The notes beneath the pieces are model-generated. The model was not told the origin of the DNA and did not search any database. It worked only from the letters and a program-made list of their open reading frames with translations. From assembly GCA_025963265.1 (NCBI GenBank), contig JAOPUY010000354.1, forward strand, positions 1 to 8,033: a stretch of DNA of 8,033 nucleotides, given 5' to 3'. Made by a program: the position numbers and the translations under genes. Shown here one piece after another: positions 1 to 7,068 of the stretch (within the stretch, counting starts at the first letter, position 1; every line of letters starts with the position of its first letter). The DNA comes from Frankiales bacterium. GTDB lineage: Bacteria; Actinomycetota; Actinomycetes; Mycobacteriales; Jatrophihabitantaceae.

Positions 1-517
1 CAAGAAGGTCTCCTTTCCGCGCTCGACGCTGGTCATCTCTGCCGCCTTAGCCGCGCTCTTCACGTCGTTTTTCGAGATGCTCGTCCTGCTGCTGGTGGTC
101 TACGCCTTCGGCGGCAACCCCACGGTCTACATCCCGCTGGTCTTCCTCGGGCTCATCTGCCTGGGCGCGCTGGGGCTGGGCATCGGCTTCTTCCTGGCCG
201 TGTCCAACGTCTACTTCCGCGACACCCAGCACTTCATCGCCATCATCCTGCAGCTCTGGTTCTACGCCACGCCGATCGTGTACACGATCAACACGGTGAC
301 CGACCGGGCCGACAAGACGGGCCACCACTGGATCAGCGTCCTGTACCGGCTGAATCCGGCCGAACGGTTCGCCGAGCTGTTCCGCAACCTGATCTATGAC
401 AACCGACTGCCCACCGCCGCGACCGCGATCTACTGTGTCGTAGTGCCAGCGGTCGTGCTGGTCGCCGGGTTCGTCTTCTTCAGCCGGTTCGAAGGCCGCC
501 TGGCGGAGGAGCTCTAA
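1..517 (+). CDS. wzm: Polysaccharide ABC exporter permease (Wzm/TagG/RfbD type), 3' part only
   Basis: This is the membrane subunit of an ABC-2 type exporter that moves a lipid-linked polysaccharide across the cytoplasmic membrane. The reading frame runs from base 2 to the TAA at 515-517, so 171 C-terminal residues are visible and the start lies beyond the left edge. The fragment opens with KKVSFPR, matching the conserved segment before the middle membrane helices in this family. Hydrophobic segments follow at about fragment residues 9-35, 42-66, 76-97 and 142-161. The stretch NVYFRDTQHF followed by QLWFYATPIVY (about 69-94) is the most typical family signature. An ATPase gene starts 3 nt after the stop, as expected for a Wzm-Wzt pair. 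The family assignment is secure. The substrate (O-antigen-like glycan, galactan or teichoic acid) cannot be read from the permease, and the symbol is a family name rather than a proven orthology. Confidence 0.93.
   Translation, partial: KKVSFPRSTLVISAALAALFTSFFEMLVLLLVVYAFGGNPTVYIPLVFLGLICLGALGLGIGFFLAVSNVYFRDTQHFIAIILQLWFYATPIVYTINTVTDRADKTGHHWISVLYRLNPAERFAELFRNLIYDNRLPTAATAIYCVVVPAVVLVAGFVFFSRFEGRLAEEL
505..511 (+). promoter_or_regulatory. Ribosome binding site for the Wzt-type ATPase gene
   Basis: GGAGGAG lies inside the last codons of the permease gene, 9 nt before the ATG at 521. It supports that ATG as the start and suggests translational coupling between the two exporter subunits. 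Confidence 0.75.
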
Positions 518-520
518 GCC

Positions 521-1768
521 ATGACTGCTGCCATCGAGATCCACGACGTCTCCAAGGAATTCCGGCTCTATCACGAGCGCAATCAATCCCTCAAAGCCGC
601 ATTGATGCGCGGTCAGCGGGCTAAGTACGAGGAATTCTGGGCCCTGAAGGACGTGTCCTTCGACATCCCAGCCGGCTCCACCTTCGGTCTGATCGGCGAG
701 AACGGCTCAGGCAAGTCCACCCTGCTCAAGCTCATCGCCGGCATCTACCGGCCGAGCAAGGGCGACATCCGGACGACCGGCTCATTGGCGGCGCTGCTGG
801 AACTGGGATCGGGCTTCCACCAGGAGCTCTCCGGCCGGGAGAACGTCTTCCTCAACGGCTCGATCCTCGGGATGAGCAAGAAGGAGATCGCCGGCCGGTT
901 CGACGAGATTGTCGACTTCGCCGGAATCGGCCAGTTCATCGATCAGCCGGTCAAGAACTACTCCTCGGGGATGTACGTCCGACTGGGCTTCTCGGTCGCC
1001 ATCAACGTCGATCCCGACATCCTGCTGGTCGACGAGGTGCTGGCCGTCGGCGACGCCGCGTTCCAAGAGAAGTGCATGGAGAAGTTCGCCGCCTTCCGCA
1101 AAGCGGGCAAAACCGTGGTCATCGTGTCGCACGCCATGGGCTCACTGCGGTCGATGTGCGATCAGGCCGTCTGGCTCGAGCACGGCAAGGTCGTCCAGGC
1201 CGGCGACGCCACCGAGTTGGTCGACGCCTACGTCGACGCCACCCACGTCGAGCGCGAGGTCTTGCCCGGCGACGTGCAGCGTTGGGGCAGCGGTGAGGCC
1301 AAGCTGCGCGCCGTGCAGGTGTTGAGCGGGCCCAACCGAGTGGCCACCAGCCGGGTGCACACCGGCGAGGAGGTCGTGATCCGGATGTACTACGACACCG
1401 ACCAGCCGATCGAGAAGCCCGTCTTCGGGTTGTCCATGGACACGGTGAACGGGGTCTACGCCTGGGCCCACCACAGCCGGGACGGCGAGTTCGTCCCCGA
1501 TCAGATCAACGGCTCGGGCTACGTGGACCTGCACATCCCGCGCCTGAACCTGCAAGAGGGCACCTACGACCTGAACGCGGCGATCACCGACTACACCACC
1601 ACGCACACCTACGACTTCCTGCGCGGTTGCTTCCGCTTCGACGTCCTCGCCTCCACGCCGCACGAGTCCGGCGGCATCGCGGTGCTCGGCGGCACCTGGC
1701 AGAACCTGACCTCCGACGGCGGACAGGCGCCGGTCCCGGCGCAGCTTGGAGGAGAATCACCGGTATGA
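521..1768 (+). CDS. wzt: Polysaccharide ABC exporter ATPase with C-terminal glycan-recognition domain (Wzt type)
   Basis: This 415-residue cytoplasmic ATPase drives export of a lipid-linked polysaccharide together with the upstream permease. The nucleotide-binding domain covers about residues 1-240. It shows Walker A GENGSGKST (59-67), the family segment ELGSGFHQELSGREN (94-108), signature NYSSGM (146-151), Walker B DILLVDE (166-172) and the H-loop His204. Plain TagH/RfbE-like ATPases end soon after this. Here about 170 more residues follow, and about 255-375 look like the beta-sandwich Wzt C-terminal domain: TGEEVVIRMYYDTD, then PVFGLSMD, then LNLQEGTYDLNAAI. In the E. coli O8/O9a systems that domain binds the finished, capped end of the glycan and gates export. 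The last 35 or so residues look flexible. The ATG at 521 has a strong ribosome binding site. The TGA overlaps the next gene's ATG (ATGA). The ATPase call is near certain and the C-domain call is good, but the ligand is unknown. Confidence 0.95.
   Translation: MTAAIEIHDVSKEFRLYHERNQSLKAALMRGQRAKYEEFWALKDVSFDIPAGSTFGLIGENGSGKSTLLKLIAGIYRPSKGDIRTTGSLAALLELGSGFHQELSGRENVFLNGSILGMSKKEIAGRFDEIVDFAGIGQFIDQPVKNYSSGMYVRLGFSVAINVDPDILLVDEVLAVGDAAFQEKCMEKFAAFRKAGKTVVIVSHAMGSLRSMCDQAVWLEHGKVVQAGDATELVDAYVDATHVEREVLPGDVQRWGSGEAKLRAVQVLSGPNRVATSRVHTGEEVVIRMYYDTDQPIEKPVFGLSMDTVNGVYAWAHHSRDGEFVPDQINGSGYVDLHIPRLNLQEGTYDLNAAITDYTTTHTYDFLRGCFRFDVLASTPHESGGIAVLGGTWQNLTSDGGQAPVPAQLGGESPV
1748..1754 (+). promoter_or_regulatory. 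Ribosome binding site that fixes the start of the glycosyltransferase fusion
   Basis: GGAGGAG lies 10 nt before the ATG at 1765. The frame of the next gene is open upstream to 1627, but only the ATG at 1765 has this site, so the upstream 46 codons are taken as non-coding in that frame. Confidence 0.75.
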
Positions 1769-4281
1769 GCAAGTCCAGCAACAATGAGGTCCAGGTTCCA
1801 CCCAGGCAAGACGGTGTCGTGTCCATCGTCATCGTGAACTACCGGGGCGCCGCCGACACCATCGAGTGCCTCAGCGGCCTGGCCACGTTGGATTGGCCGA
1901 GCGACCAGCTGCAGATCGTGGTGGTGGACAACGCGTCCGGAGACGACAGCGTGCCGCAACTGCGGGCGGCGGCCCCGGGGATAACCCTGGTCGAGTCGAG
2001 TGAGAACACCGGCTTCGCCGGCGGCTGCAACCTGGGCGTGGCCCACTCAGTCGGTGAGTTCGTCGCCTTCATCAACAGCGACGCGCGCCCGGATGCGGGT
2101 TGGTTGCGCGAGGCGGTGACGGTGCTGCGTCGCGACCGCACCATCGCCGCCGTGGCCAGCAAGGTGCTCGATTGGGACGGCACCCTGGTCGACTACACCG
2201 GCGGCAACGTCAACTTCATCGGCCAGGGCTACAAGCTCGGCGCTGGGCAACCCGACACCAGCCAGGCCGGCGAGCACGAGCGGGACGTGCTGTTTCCGAC
2301 CGGCTCGGCTGCTGTGCTGCGCACCTCGACCTTTCGCGAGCTGGGTGGCTTCGACGAGAGCTTCTTCATGTTCTTCGAGGATCTCGACCTCGGCTGGCGC
2401 ATCAACCTGGCCGGGCTGCGGGTCCGCTACGTCCCCAGCTCCTTGGTCTTTCACAAGCACCACGCTGCCATCGCCAAATTCGGCTCCTACCGCGAGCAGT
2501 ACCTGCTAGCGCGCAACGGGCTGCTGACGATCTACAAGAACTTCGATGATGAGAATCTGGCCGCCGCGCTGGCCCCGGCGCTGCTGCTGACGGTGCACTC
2601 GGGCATCGCCATGGGCGGCGCCGACCCGACCGCGCTCGACCTGCAGCGCTCGGCCGGCGGCGACGACCAGCCCGAATTGACGCTGGACAAGCAGGCCCTG
2701 ACCGGGGCGTACGCCGTGGACTACCTGATGCGCAACCTCGGCGAGATCAGCGCGTCCCGGACGAAGGTGCAGCGCACCCGCAAGCGCTCCGACAGCGCCC
2801 TGGCCCCCTTGTTCGGCGACCTGCTGCAAGCCACCGGCGCCTCGCCCGGTTACCACGCGGCCTGGTTGAGCGCAGTCAAGGTCTTCGGGCTCGACCAGGC
2901 GCTGGTGCGCCGGCGCCGGATCGCCGTCATCACCGCCGACACGCTGGCCCCGCAGATGGCCGGGCCGGCCATTCGCGCGTTCCACATCGCCGACGAGCTG
3001 GCGGCCGAGCACGAGGTCACCCTCGTCTCGACCACCACCTGCGCGTTGGACAGCGATCGCTTCCGCTGCGTCAAGGCCAACGGCCCGGCCCTGCGCCGGA
3101 TCGTCGAGGGCGTCGACATCGTGATCTTCCAGGGCTTCGTCATGCACCACGAGCCCTGGCTGCGCGACTCCGACGCGATCGTCGTCGTCGACATCTACGA
3201 CCCGATGCACCTGGAGCAATTGGAGCAGGGCAAAGACATCGACGCGGTCTCGCGCCGCGCGGAGATCATCAGCACCACCCAGGTGATCAACGAACAGCTC
3301 GAGCGCGGCGATTTCTTCCTCTGCGCGAGCGAGGAGCAACGCCACTTCTGGTTGGGCCAGCTGGCCGCGGTGGGCCGGGTCAACCCCGACAACTACGACC
3401 GCGACTCCTCCCTGCGCTCGTTGCTCGCCGTCTCGCCCTTCGGCCTGTCCGATGAGCCGCCGGTGCGCACCCGATCGGCGATCAAGGGCTTCACGCCGGG
3501 AATCGGCGTCGACGACAAGGTGATCCTGTGGGGCGGCGGGGTCTACAACTGGTTTGACCCGCTGACGCTGATCCTGTCGATCGACGTGTTGCGCCAAACC
3601 CACGACGACGTGCGGTTGTTCTTCCTCGGCATGAAGCACCCGAATCCCAATGTGCCCGAGATGAAGATGGCCTGGGAGTGCCGCCAGCTCTCCGATCGGC
3701 TCGGACTCACCGACAAGTTCGTCTTCTTCAACGAGCAGTGGGTGGAATACGCCGATCGGCCGAACTACCTGCTGGACGCCGATCTCGGGGTGAGCACCCA
3801 TCTGCTGCACGTCGAGACCACCTTCTCCTTCCGCACCCGGATGCTCGACTACCTCTGGGCCGGGCTGCCGATCGTCGCGACCGAGGGCGATTCCTTCGCC
3901 CGGTTGATCGCGGCCGAGAAGCTCGGCGTCGTGGTCGGCGAGCGCGACGTCCCGGCGTTGGCCGCCGGCCTGGAACGCGCGCTGTACGACGACGAGTTCG
4001 TCGCCGAGTGCCGGCTCAACGTCGCGCGGGTGCGCGAGCAGTTCACCTGGGGCCGCGCGCTGGCCCCGTTGCTCGATTTCTGCCGCACCGCCGAGACCGC
4101 GGCCGACTCGCCCGAGGGCTCCCCTCGCGCGCGGTATCGCGGCCGGGCCGCGGCGTCGGTTCCGGAGAATCCGATCGGGCGCAACCTGTACTACGCCCGG
4201 GCCCGGGTCCGCGAGGGCGGCGTGGGCTTCGCGGCTAAGCAGGGTGTGAGCAAGCTCCGCCGGATCGTGGCAGACCGCTGA
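1765..4281 (+). CDS. Bifunctional glycosyltransferase: GT2 domain fused to GT4 domain
   Basis: This 838-residue cytoplasmic enzyme probably adds two sugars to a lipid-linked glycan. The N-terminal half (about 17-350) is a GT2, GT-A fold enzyme of the rhamnosyl/galactofuranosyl-transferase-like type. It has SIVIVNY (20-26), VVVDNASGDDS (52-62), NTGFAGGCNLGV (81-92), the metal-site region INSDARPD (103-110), and GGFDESFFMFFEDLDLGWR (194-212) with the likely catalytic acidic pair E205/D206. Residues 315-350 (YLMRNLGEIS and a basic RKRSD stretch) resemble the normal C-terminus of such GT2 enzymes, so this half looks complete. The second half (about 384-775) is GT4, GT-B fold: RIAVITADTLAPQMAGPAIR near its start, VILWGGGVYNWFDPL (587-600), and MLDYLWAGLPIVATEGD (693-709). 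The canonical EX7E pair is not obvious; D695 stands where the second Glu is usual. A basic tail (786-838) follows. The ATG at 1765 overlaps the wzt stop. Donors, acceptor and order of addition are unknown. Confidence 0.9.
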   Translation: MSKSSNNEVQVPPRQDGVVSIVIVNYRGAADTIECLSGLATLDWPSDQLQIVVVDNASGDDSVPQLRAAAPGITLVESSENTGFAGGCNLGVAHSVGEFVAFINSDARPDAGWLREAVTVLRRDRTIAAVASKVLDWDGTLVDYTGGNVNFIGQGYKLGAGQPDTSQAGEHERDVLFPTGSAAVLRTSTFRELGGFDESFFMFFEDLDLGWRINLAGLRVRYVPSSLVFHKHHAAIAKFGSYREQYLLARNGLLTIYKNFDDENLAAALAPALLLTVHSGIAMGGADPTALDLQRSAGGDDQPELTLDKQALTGAYAVDYLMRNLGEISASRTKVQRTRKRSDSALAPLFGDLLQATGASPGYHAAWLSAVKVFGLDQALVRRRRIAVITADTLAPQMAGPAIRAFHIADELAAEHEVTLVSTTTCALDSDRFRCVKANGPALRRIVEGVDIVIFQGFVMHHEPWLRDSDAIVVVDIYDPMHLEQLEQGKDIDAVSRRAEIISTTQVINEQLERGDFFLCASEEQRHFWLGQLAAVGRVNPDNYDRDSSLRSLLAVSPFGLSDEPPVRTRSAIKGFTPGIGVDDKVILWGGGVYNWFDPLTLILSIDVLRQTHDDVRLFFLGMKHPNPNVPEMKMAWECRQLSDRLGLTDKFVFFNEQWVEYADRPNYLLDADLGVSTHLLHVETTFSFRTRMLDYLWAGLPIVATEGDSFARLIAAEKLGVVVGERDVPALAAGLERALYDDEFVAECRLNVARVREQFTWGRALAPLLDFCRTAETAADSPEGSPRARYRGRAAASVPENPIGRNLYYARARVREGGVGFAAKQGVSKLRRIVADR

Positions 4282-4297
4282 GAATAAGCGGAAAAAT

Positions 4298-4327
4298 ATG
4301 AAGGTTTCACACTGGAGGATGTTGTGA
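4298..4327 (+). other. Possible 9-codon leader ORF before the methyltransferase gene
   Basis: An ATG at 4298 opens a short frame, MKVSHWRML, that ends at the TGA 4325-4327. That stop overlaps the GTG start of the methyltransferase at 4324 in a GTGA arrangement, the geometry used for translational coupling. It sits in a short AT-rich gap unlike the surrounding coding DNA. The upstream purine stretch AGCGGA at 4287-4292 is only a weak ribosome binding site. So short a frame can easily be chance, and no function is claimed. Confidence 0.2.
4314..4318 (+). promoter_or_regulatory. Ribosome binding site for the methyltransferase gene
   Basis: GGAGG lies 5 nt before the GTG at 4324. The frame upstream of 4324 meets a TAA at 4285-4287 with no other ATG or GTG between, so this site and the GTG decide the start. 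Confidence 0.7.
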
Positions 4328-5061
4328 CTGCGCTCCCAGCGCTCCCGCCGAACGCTCGCCTGAGATGGAGTGTGGTGGGTCGAGTCGTCGAGGACCTGAA
4401 CCCGGGGTCCGTGCTGGAGATCGGCTGCGGCCTGGGTTCCTTCGGCGCCCGCTTGGCGGCCCGTTCGGACTACCTGGGGGTGGAGCCGGACCCGACGTCC
4501 TTCGCGGTGGCCAAGTCTCGGATCGAGCCGGCCGGCGGCGTCGTGCTCAATGAGACCTCAGACGCGCTGGAACCCGAGCGGCAGTTCGACCTGGTGTGCG
4601 CGTTCGAGGTGCTCGAGCACCTGGAAGACGACACGGCGGCGGTCGAGTCCTGGACGCGTTTCATCCGCCCCGGCGGCCACCTGGTCTTGTCGATGCCGGC
4701 CTGGCCCGACCGCTACAACGCCTGGGACACCCTGGTCGGGCACTACCGGCGGTACTCGCCGAGCGAGGTCCACCGTTTGCTCGAAGGACAGGGTCTGCGT
4801 GAGGTTCACGTGGTCGTCTACGGCTGGCCGCTGGGCTACGCGCTAGAAGCGGTGCGGAGCAAGGTCGCCGTCCGCAAGCAGGACCCGGCCGAGACCGAGG
4901 ACGTCCCGATGGCCAAGCGGACGGCCGGCAGCGGTCGCATCCTGCAGCCCAAAGCGGCCGCCGGCAAGCTGGTCGAGACGATGGTCGTCCCGTTCACGCA
5001 GTTGCAGCGGCTGCGGCCCAGCGCCGGCACCGGCCTCGTCGCGGTCGCCCGCCGACCCTGA
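4324..5061 (+). CDS. Class I SAM-dependent methyltransferase
   Basis: This 245-residue soluble enzyme should transfer a methyl group from S-adenosylmethionine, and its position points to a glycan or lipid-glycan acceptor. Motif I is SVLEIGCGLGSFGARLA (29-45). Next come the acidic end of strand 2, GVEPD (52-56), the post-motif segment FDLVCAFEVLEHLEDD (88-103), and RPGGHLVLSMPAW (115-127). The stretch VGHYRRYSPSEV (138-149) is typical of the methyltransferase 11/UbiG-like group found in polysaccharide loci. The C-terminal part (about 185-245) is basic with no clear membrane helix and ends in GTGLVAVARRP, as many relatives do. It follows the glycosyltransferase fusion after 42 nt on the same strand and probably belongs to the same operon. 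It converges with the membrane-protein gene on the other strand, 19 nt away. The enzyme class is secure; the substrate is inferred only from context, and an end-capping role on the exported glycan is a hypothesis. Confidence 0.92.
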   Translation: MTALPALPPNARLRWSVVGRVVEDLNPGSVLEIGCGLGSFGARLAARSDYLGVEPDPTSFAVAKSRIEPAGGVVLNETSDALEPERQFDLVCAFEVLEHLEDDTAAVESWTRFIRPGGHLVLSMPAWPDRYNAWDTLVGHYRRYSPSEVHRLLEGQGLREVHVVVYGWPLGYALEAVRSKVAVRKQDPAETEDVPMAKRTAGSGRILQPKAAAGKLVETMVVPFTQLQRLRPSAGTGLVAVARRP

Positions 5062-5074
5062 CCGCCCGTCGGCC

Positions 5075-5093
5075 GTGAGCTCACTCAGTGAGC
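5075..5093. terminator. Overlapping palindromes at the convergent gene junction, possible bidirectional terminator
   Basis: Two overlapping perfect dyads lie between and across the ends of the convergent genes. GTGAGCTCAC spans 5075-5084, and GCTCACTCAGTGAGC (7-1-7) spans 5079-5093, overlapping the stop codon of the - strand gene at 5081-5083. Either could form a short hairpin in RNA from both strands. No T-run follows on either side, so a standard intrinsic terminator is not shown. The location is the main argument. Confidence 0.3.
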
Positions 5094-6991
5094 GCGCGCT
5101 CGGCCGCCTGCAGCGAGCGGCAGTAACGCCGAATCTGCAGGCAGCACAGCACCGCGGTGACCGCGACCACGACGAAGACCGCCGCCGTCAGCGGTTTGGG
5201 CACCGGCGACCAGCGGAAAAGCCCGTGGACGGCGTTGCGCAGCTTCAACGACAAGTGCACCGGACCGCCGGAGTACCAGGTGTCCAGGATCATGAACCAG
5301 GCCGAGGCGTTGGTCACCAGGCCCAGCAGTAGCACGCCGTAGGCCACCACGTTGGTGATGCGGGGCCGGAGCACGGCCGCCCAACCGACCGCGGCGACGG
5401 CGGCCAGCGCGACGATCAGGTGATAGAGGTAACGGCCCTGCGCCGCTTGGACGCCGATCTTGGAGTGCGTGCTGTACAGCGACCAGGAGTTCTGGATCAA
5501 CACCCCGAAGGTGAACAACACGCTCAGCAGCAGCAGCAGCGTGATGGCGCGGTGCCGCCGCACGGTCAGGGCGACCAGCAGTCCGATGCAGAGCACGACT
5601 GGCCAGCCCCAGACGCTGATCGAACTGCCCAGCGGATAGTCGGGCAAGGCGAAACCGCCCCAGAAGCGCTCGATGACCTGGTTGAAAAAATCTGGGAAGA
5701 ACTTGATAAACGAGCCGTTGTTGTCGGGTGAGCCGTACCGATTCTGGGTCGCTCCCGGGCCGAATCCATTGACCTGGACGGTGGAAAACCGGATCAGGTT
5801 ACGGAGCCACCAGAGCGCGCCGACGATCATGCTGACCAAAAAGATCCCGGAGACCCAGGCCAGCTGGCGCCGATCGCGGACCGTTTCGCCCTCGCCTGGC
5901 TTTTGCCGCCAGCCGATGATCAGCCCGATGAACAGCAGCGGCGGCAGCACAAGCGCGAAGCCCTTGGTGAGCAAGGCGACGGTGACCGCGATGCTGGCTC
6001 CGGCCACGATCTTCTTGGAGACCTCGCCCAGGCAGATCCGGATGAGGAAGTACAGGAAAAAGGACGTCGCCGAGATCAGCAGCGAGTCGTTGGTGACCGC
6101 CGAGCCGTCCCGAATCAGGTTCGGCACCGTGAGCGGGATGGTCGCGGCGATAAGGCCGATCGCGTTTTGCCGTCCGCTGAATCGACTGAGCGTCGCCGCC
6201 GTTCCCGGACTGGCGCCCTCGGCCGGCGCCACCGCGGGCGCGGCCGTGTTGGGCAGCATCCGCCGGGCCAGCCGTCGGGCCGCGCCGAAGCACAGCAGCG
6301 GCACCGGCAACATCAGCAGCACGCTCAGCAGCCGCACCAGCCAGAATTGCTGATCCCAGGCCAAGTGCGACACGCCGGGCAACCGCAGCACTACCGCCCC
6401 CAGCTCGTAGTACAGCGGCGGATGCTGCACCATCTGGTTGATCGGGCTGCCGGGGGCGATGGCCACGCCGCCCAGTCCCTGCAACGTCGGCCGGTCGCCG
6501 CGGGCGGCGATCGGCGCCGTCGCGAAGGGCCCGATCTTCGGATTGGGCGGCTCTAACGCGGCGATCGCCACCGCCGCTTTGGACATGCGCAGCGCGCCGG
6601 GCGCGTAGAACGTCGTCGGGTGATGGGAGTACTGGTAGGCCATGTCGAAGTGCTGCAATTCGTCATAGCCGTAGGAGACCGGCCAGAGCAGGCTGGCCCC
6701 GACGAGCAACGCCGCCCAGAGTCCGGTGAGCCAGCGCAGCGCCGTGCGGGGCGACCCCGTTCGCCACCGGCTGGCCGACCGCGTCTCGACCGGGGCCGAT
6801 CCGACCGGGCCGGCTGGGCTGGCGGGGGCGAGCGGCGCCGCCGGTTCGTCCGGCTCGGCCGCGTCAGCCGGCTCGGCCGCAGTGGCCGGCAGGACCGAGG
6901 TCGCGGTGGCGGGCTCACTGGCTGGGGCCGGGGCGGACTCGGGGCTGGAAGGAGCCTGAAAGGCGGAGTCAGCGGCCTCAGATGAATCCAT
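5081..6991 (-). CDS. Multi-spanning membrane protein, DUF2142/GT-C glycosyltransferase-like
   Basis: This 636-residue integral membrane protein is probably a glycosyltransferase that uses lipid-phosphate sugars at the outer face of the membrane. That role is inferred from fold type and context. Residues 1-80 are a disordered Ala/Pro/Glu/Ser-rich tail with a hexapeptide repeat (AAEPAD, AAEPDE at 38-49). The first membrane helix (about 86-107) leads into YGYDELQHFDMAYQYSHHP (107-125), the Asp-Glu loop found in DUF2142 and GT-C families. Roughly ten more helices follow, around 217-236, 276-292, 302-321, 327-342, 344-360, 376-396, 459-477, 482-500, 521-540, 547-568 and 602-618. QGRYLYHLIVALAAV (518-532) matches the late conserved DUF2142 segment. 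The ATG has no good ribosome binding site, but a TACGCT -10 would start the mRNA at or next to the ATG, so it may be leaderless. The tail has G/C-rich third positions and looks truly coded. It is divergent from a GT2 gene and convergent with the methyltransferase. Confidence 0.85.
   Translation of the reverse strand: MDSSEAADSAFQAPSSPESAPAPASEPATATSVLPATAAEPADAAEPDEPAAPLAPASPAGPVGSAPVETRSASRWRTGSPRTALRWLTGLWAALLVGASLLWPVSYGYDELQHFDMAYQYSHHPTTFYAPGALRMSKAAVAIAALEPPNPKIGPFATAPIAARGDRPTLQGLGGVAIAPGSPINQMVQHPPLYYELGAVVLRLPGVSHLAWDQQFWLVRLLSVLLMLPVPLLCFGAARRLARRMLPNTAAPAVAPAEGASPGTAATLSRFSGRQNAIGLIAATIPLTVPNLIRDGSAVTNDSLLISATSFFLYFLIRICLGEVSKKIVAGASIAVTVALLTKGFALVLPPLLFIGLIIGWRQKPGEGETVRDRRQLAWVSGIFLVSMIVGALWWLRNLIRFSTVQVNGFGPGATQNRYGSPDNNGSFIKFFPDFFNQVIERFWGGFALPDYPLGSSISVWGWPVVLCIGLLVALTVRRHRAITLLLLLSVLFTFGVLIQNSWSLYSTHSKIGVQAAQGRYLYHLIVALAAVAAVGWAAVLRPRITNVVAYGVLLLGLVTNASAWFMILDTWYSGGPVHLSLKLRNAVHGLFRWSPVPKPLTAAVFVVVAVTAVLCCLQIRRYCRSLQAAERALTE
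6848..6884 (-). repeat. Short 18-bp tandem repeat coding a hexapeptide
   Basis: The 13-mer CCGGCTCGGCCGC occurs at 6850-6862 and again at 6868-6880, an 18-bp period equal to six codons. On the - strand it encodes AAEPAD then AAEPDE in the disordered N-terminal tail of the membrane protein. It keeps the frame and may vary in copy number between strains. Confidence 0.6.
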
Positions 6992-6997
6992 GGCGGA

Positions 6998-7003
6998 AGC
7001 GTA
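6998..7003 (-). promoter_or_regulatory. Candidate -10 element for a leaderless transcript of the membrane-protein gene
   Basis: Read on the - strand this is TACGCT, matching the TANNNT pattern of actinobacterial housekeeping promoters. Its last base lies 7 nt before the A of the ATG at 6991, the distance expected between a -10 box and the transcription start. No clear -35 box lies 17-18 nt further upstream. The absence of a ribosome binding site in front of the ATG agrees with a leaderless mRNA. Confidence 0.3.
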
Positions 7004-7068
7004 TCGGAGACAAACCCCTCCGCTGCCGCGCGCCGAGCCCGCGCTCAGTCGGTATTGACGCCGGCGAT

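Noticed and set aside
1627..1764. Upstream extension of the glycosyltransferase frame to an ATG at 1627
   Set aside because: The extra 46 residues are Arg-rich and overlap the end of wzt in another frame. The ATG at 1765 has GGAGGAG 10 nt upstream and begins just before the GT2 fold.
2506..3810. A 434-codon open frame on the - strand
   Set aside because: It lies wholly opposite the glycosyltransferase fusion, and its product is a low-complexity V/D/Q/R/G/A-rich sequence of the kind produced by the complement of high-GC codons. It has no recognisable motif.
4275..4291. Hairpin CCGCT...AGCGG at the end of the fusion gene as a terminator
   Set aside because: The stem is only 5 bp and is followed by A residues, not T, on the + strand, so it does not look like an intrinsic terminator. 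The methyltransferase is more likely co-transcribed.
4319..4321. ATG at 4319 as the methyltransferase start
   Set aside because: It is out of frame with the methyltransferase; the GTG at 4324 is in frame and has a ribosome binding site.
5903..6556. Open frames on the + strand opposite the membrane-protein gene (also 5673-6353)
   Set aside because: They are shadows of the - strand gene, which has clear membrane helices and family motifs; the + strand products show neither.
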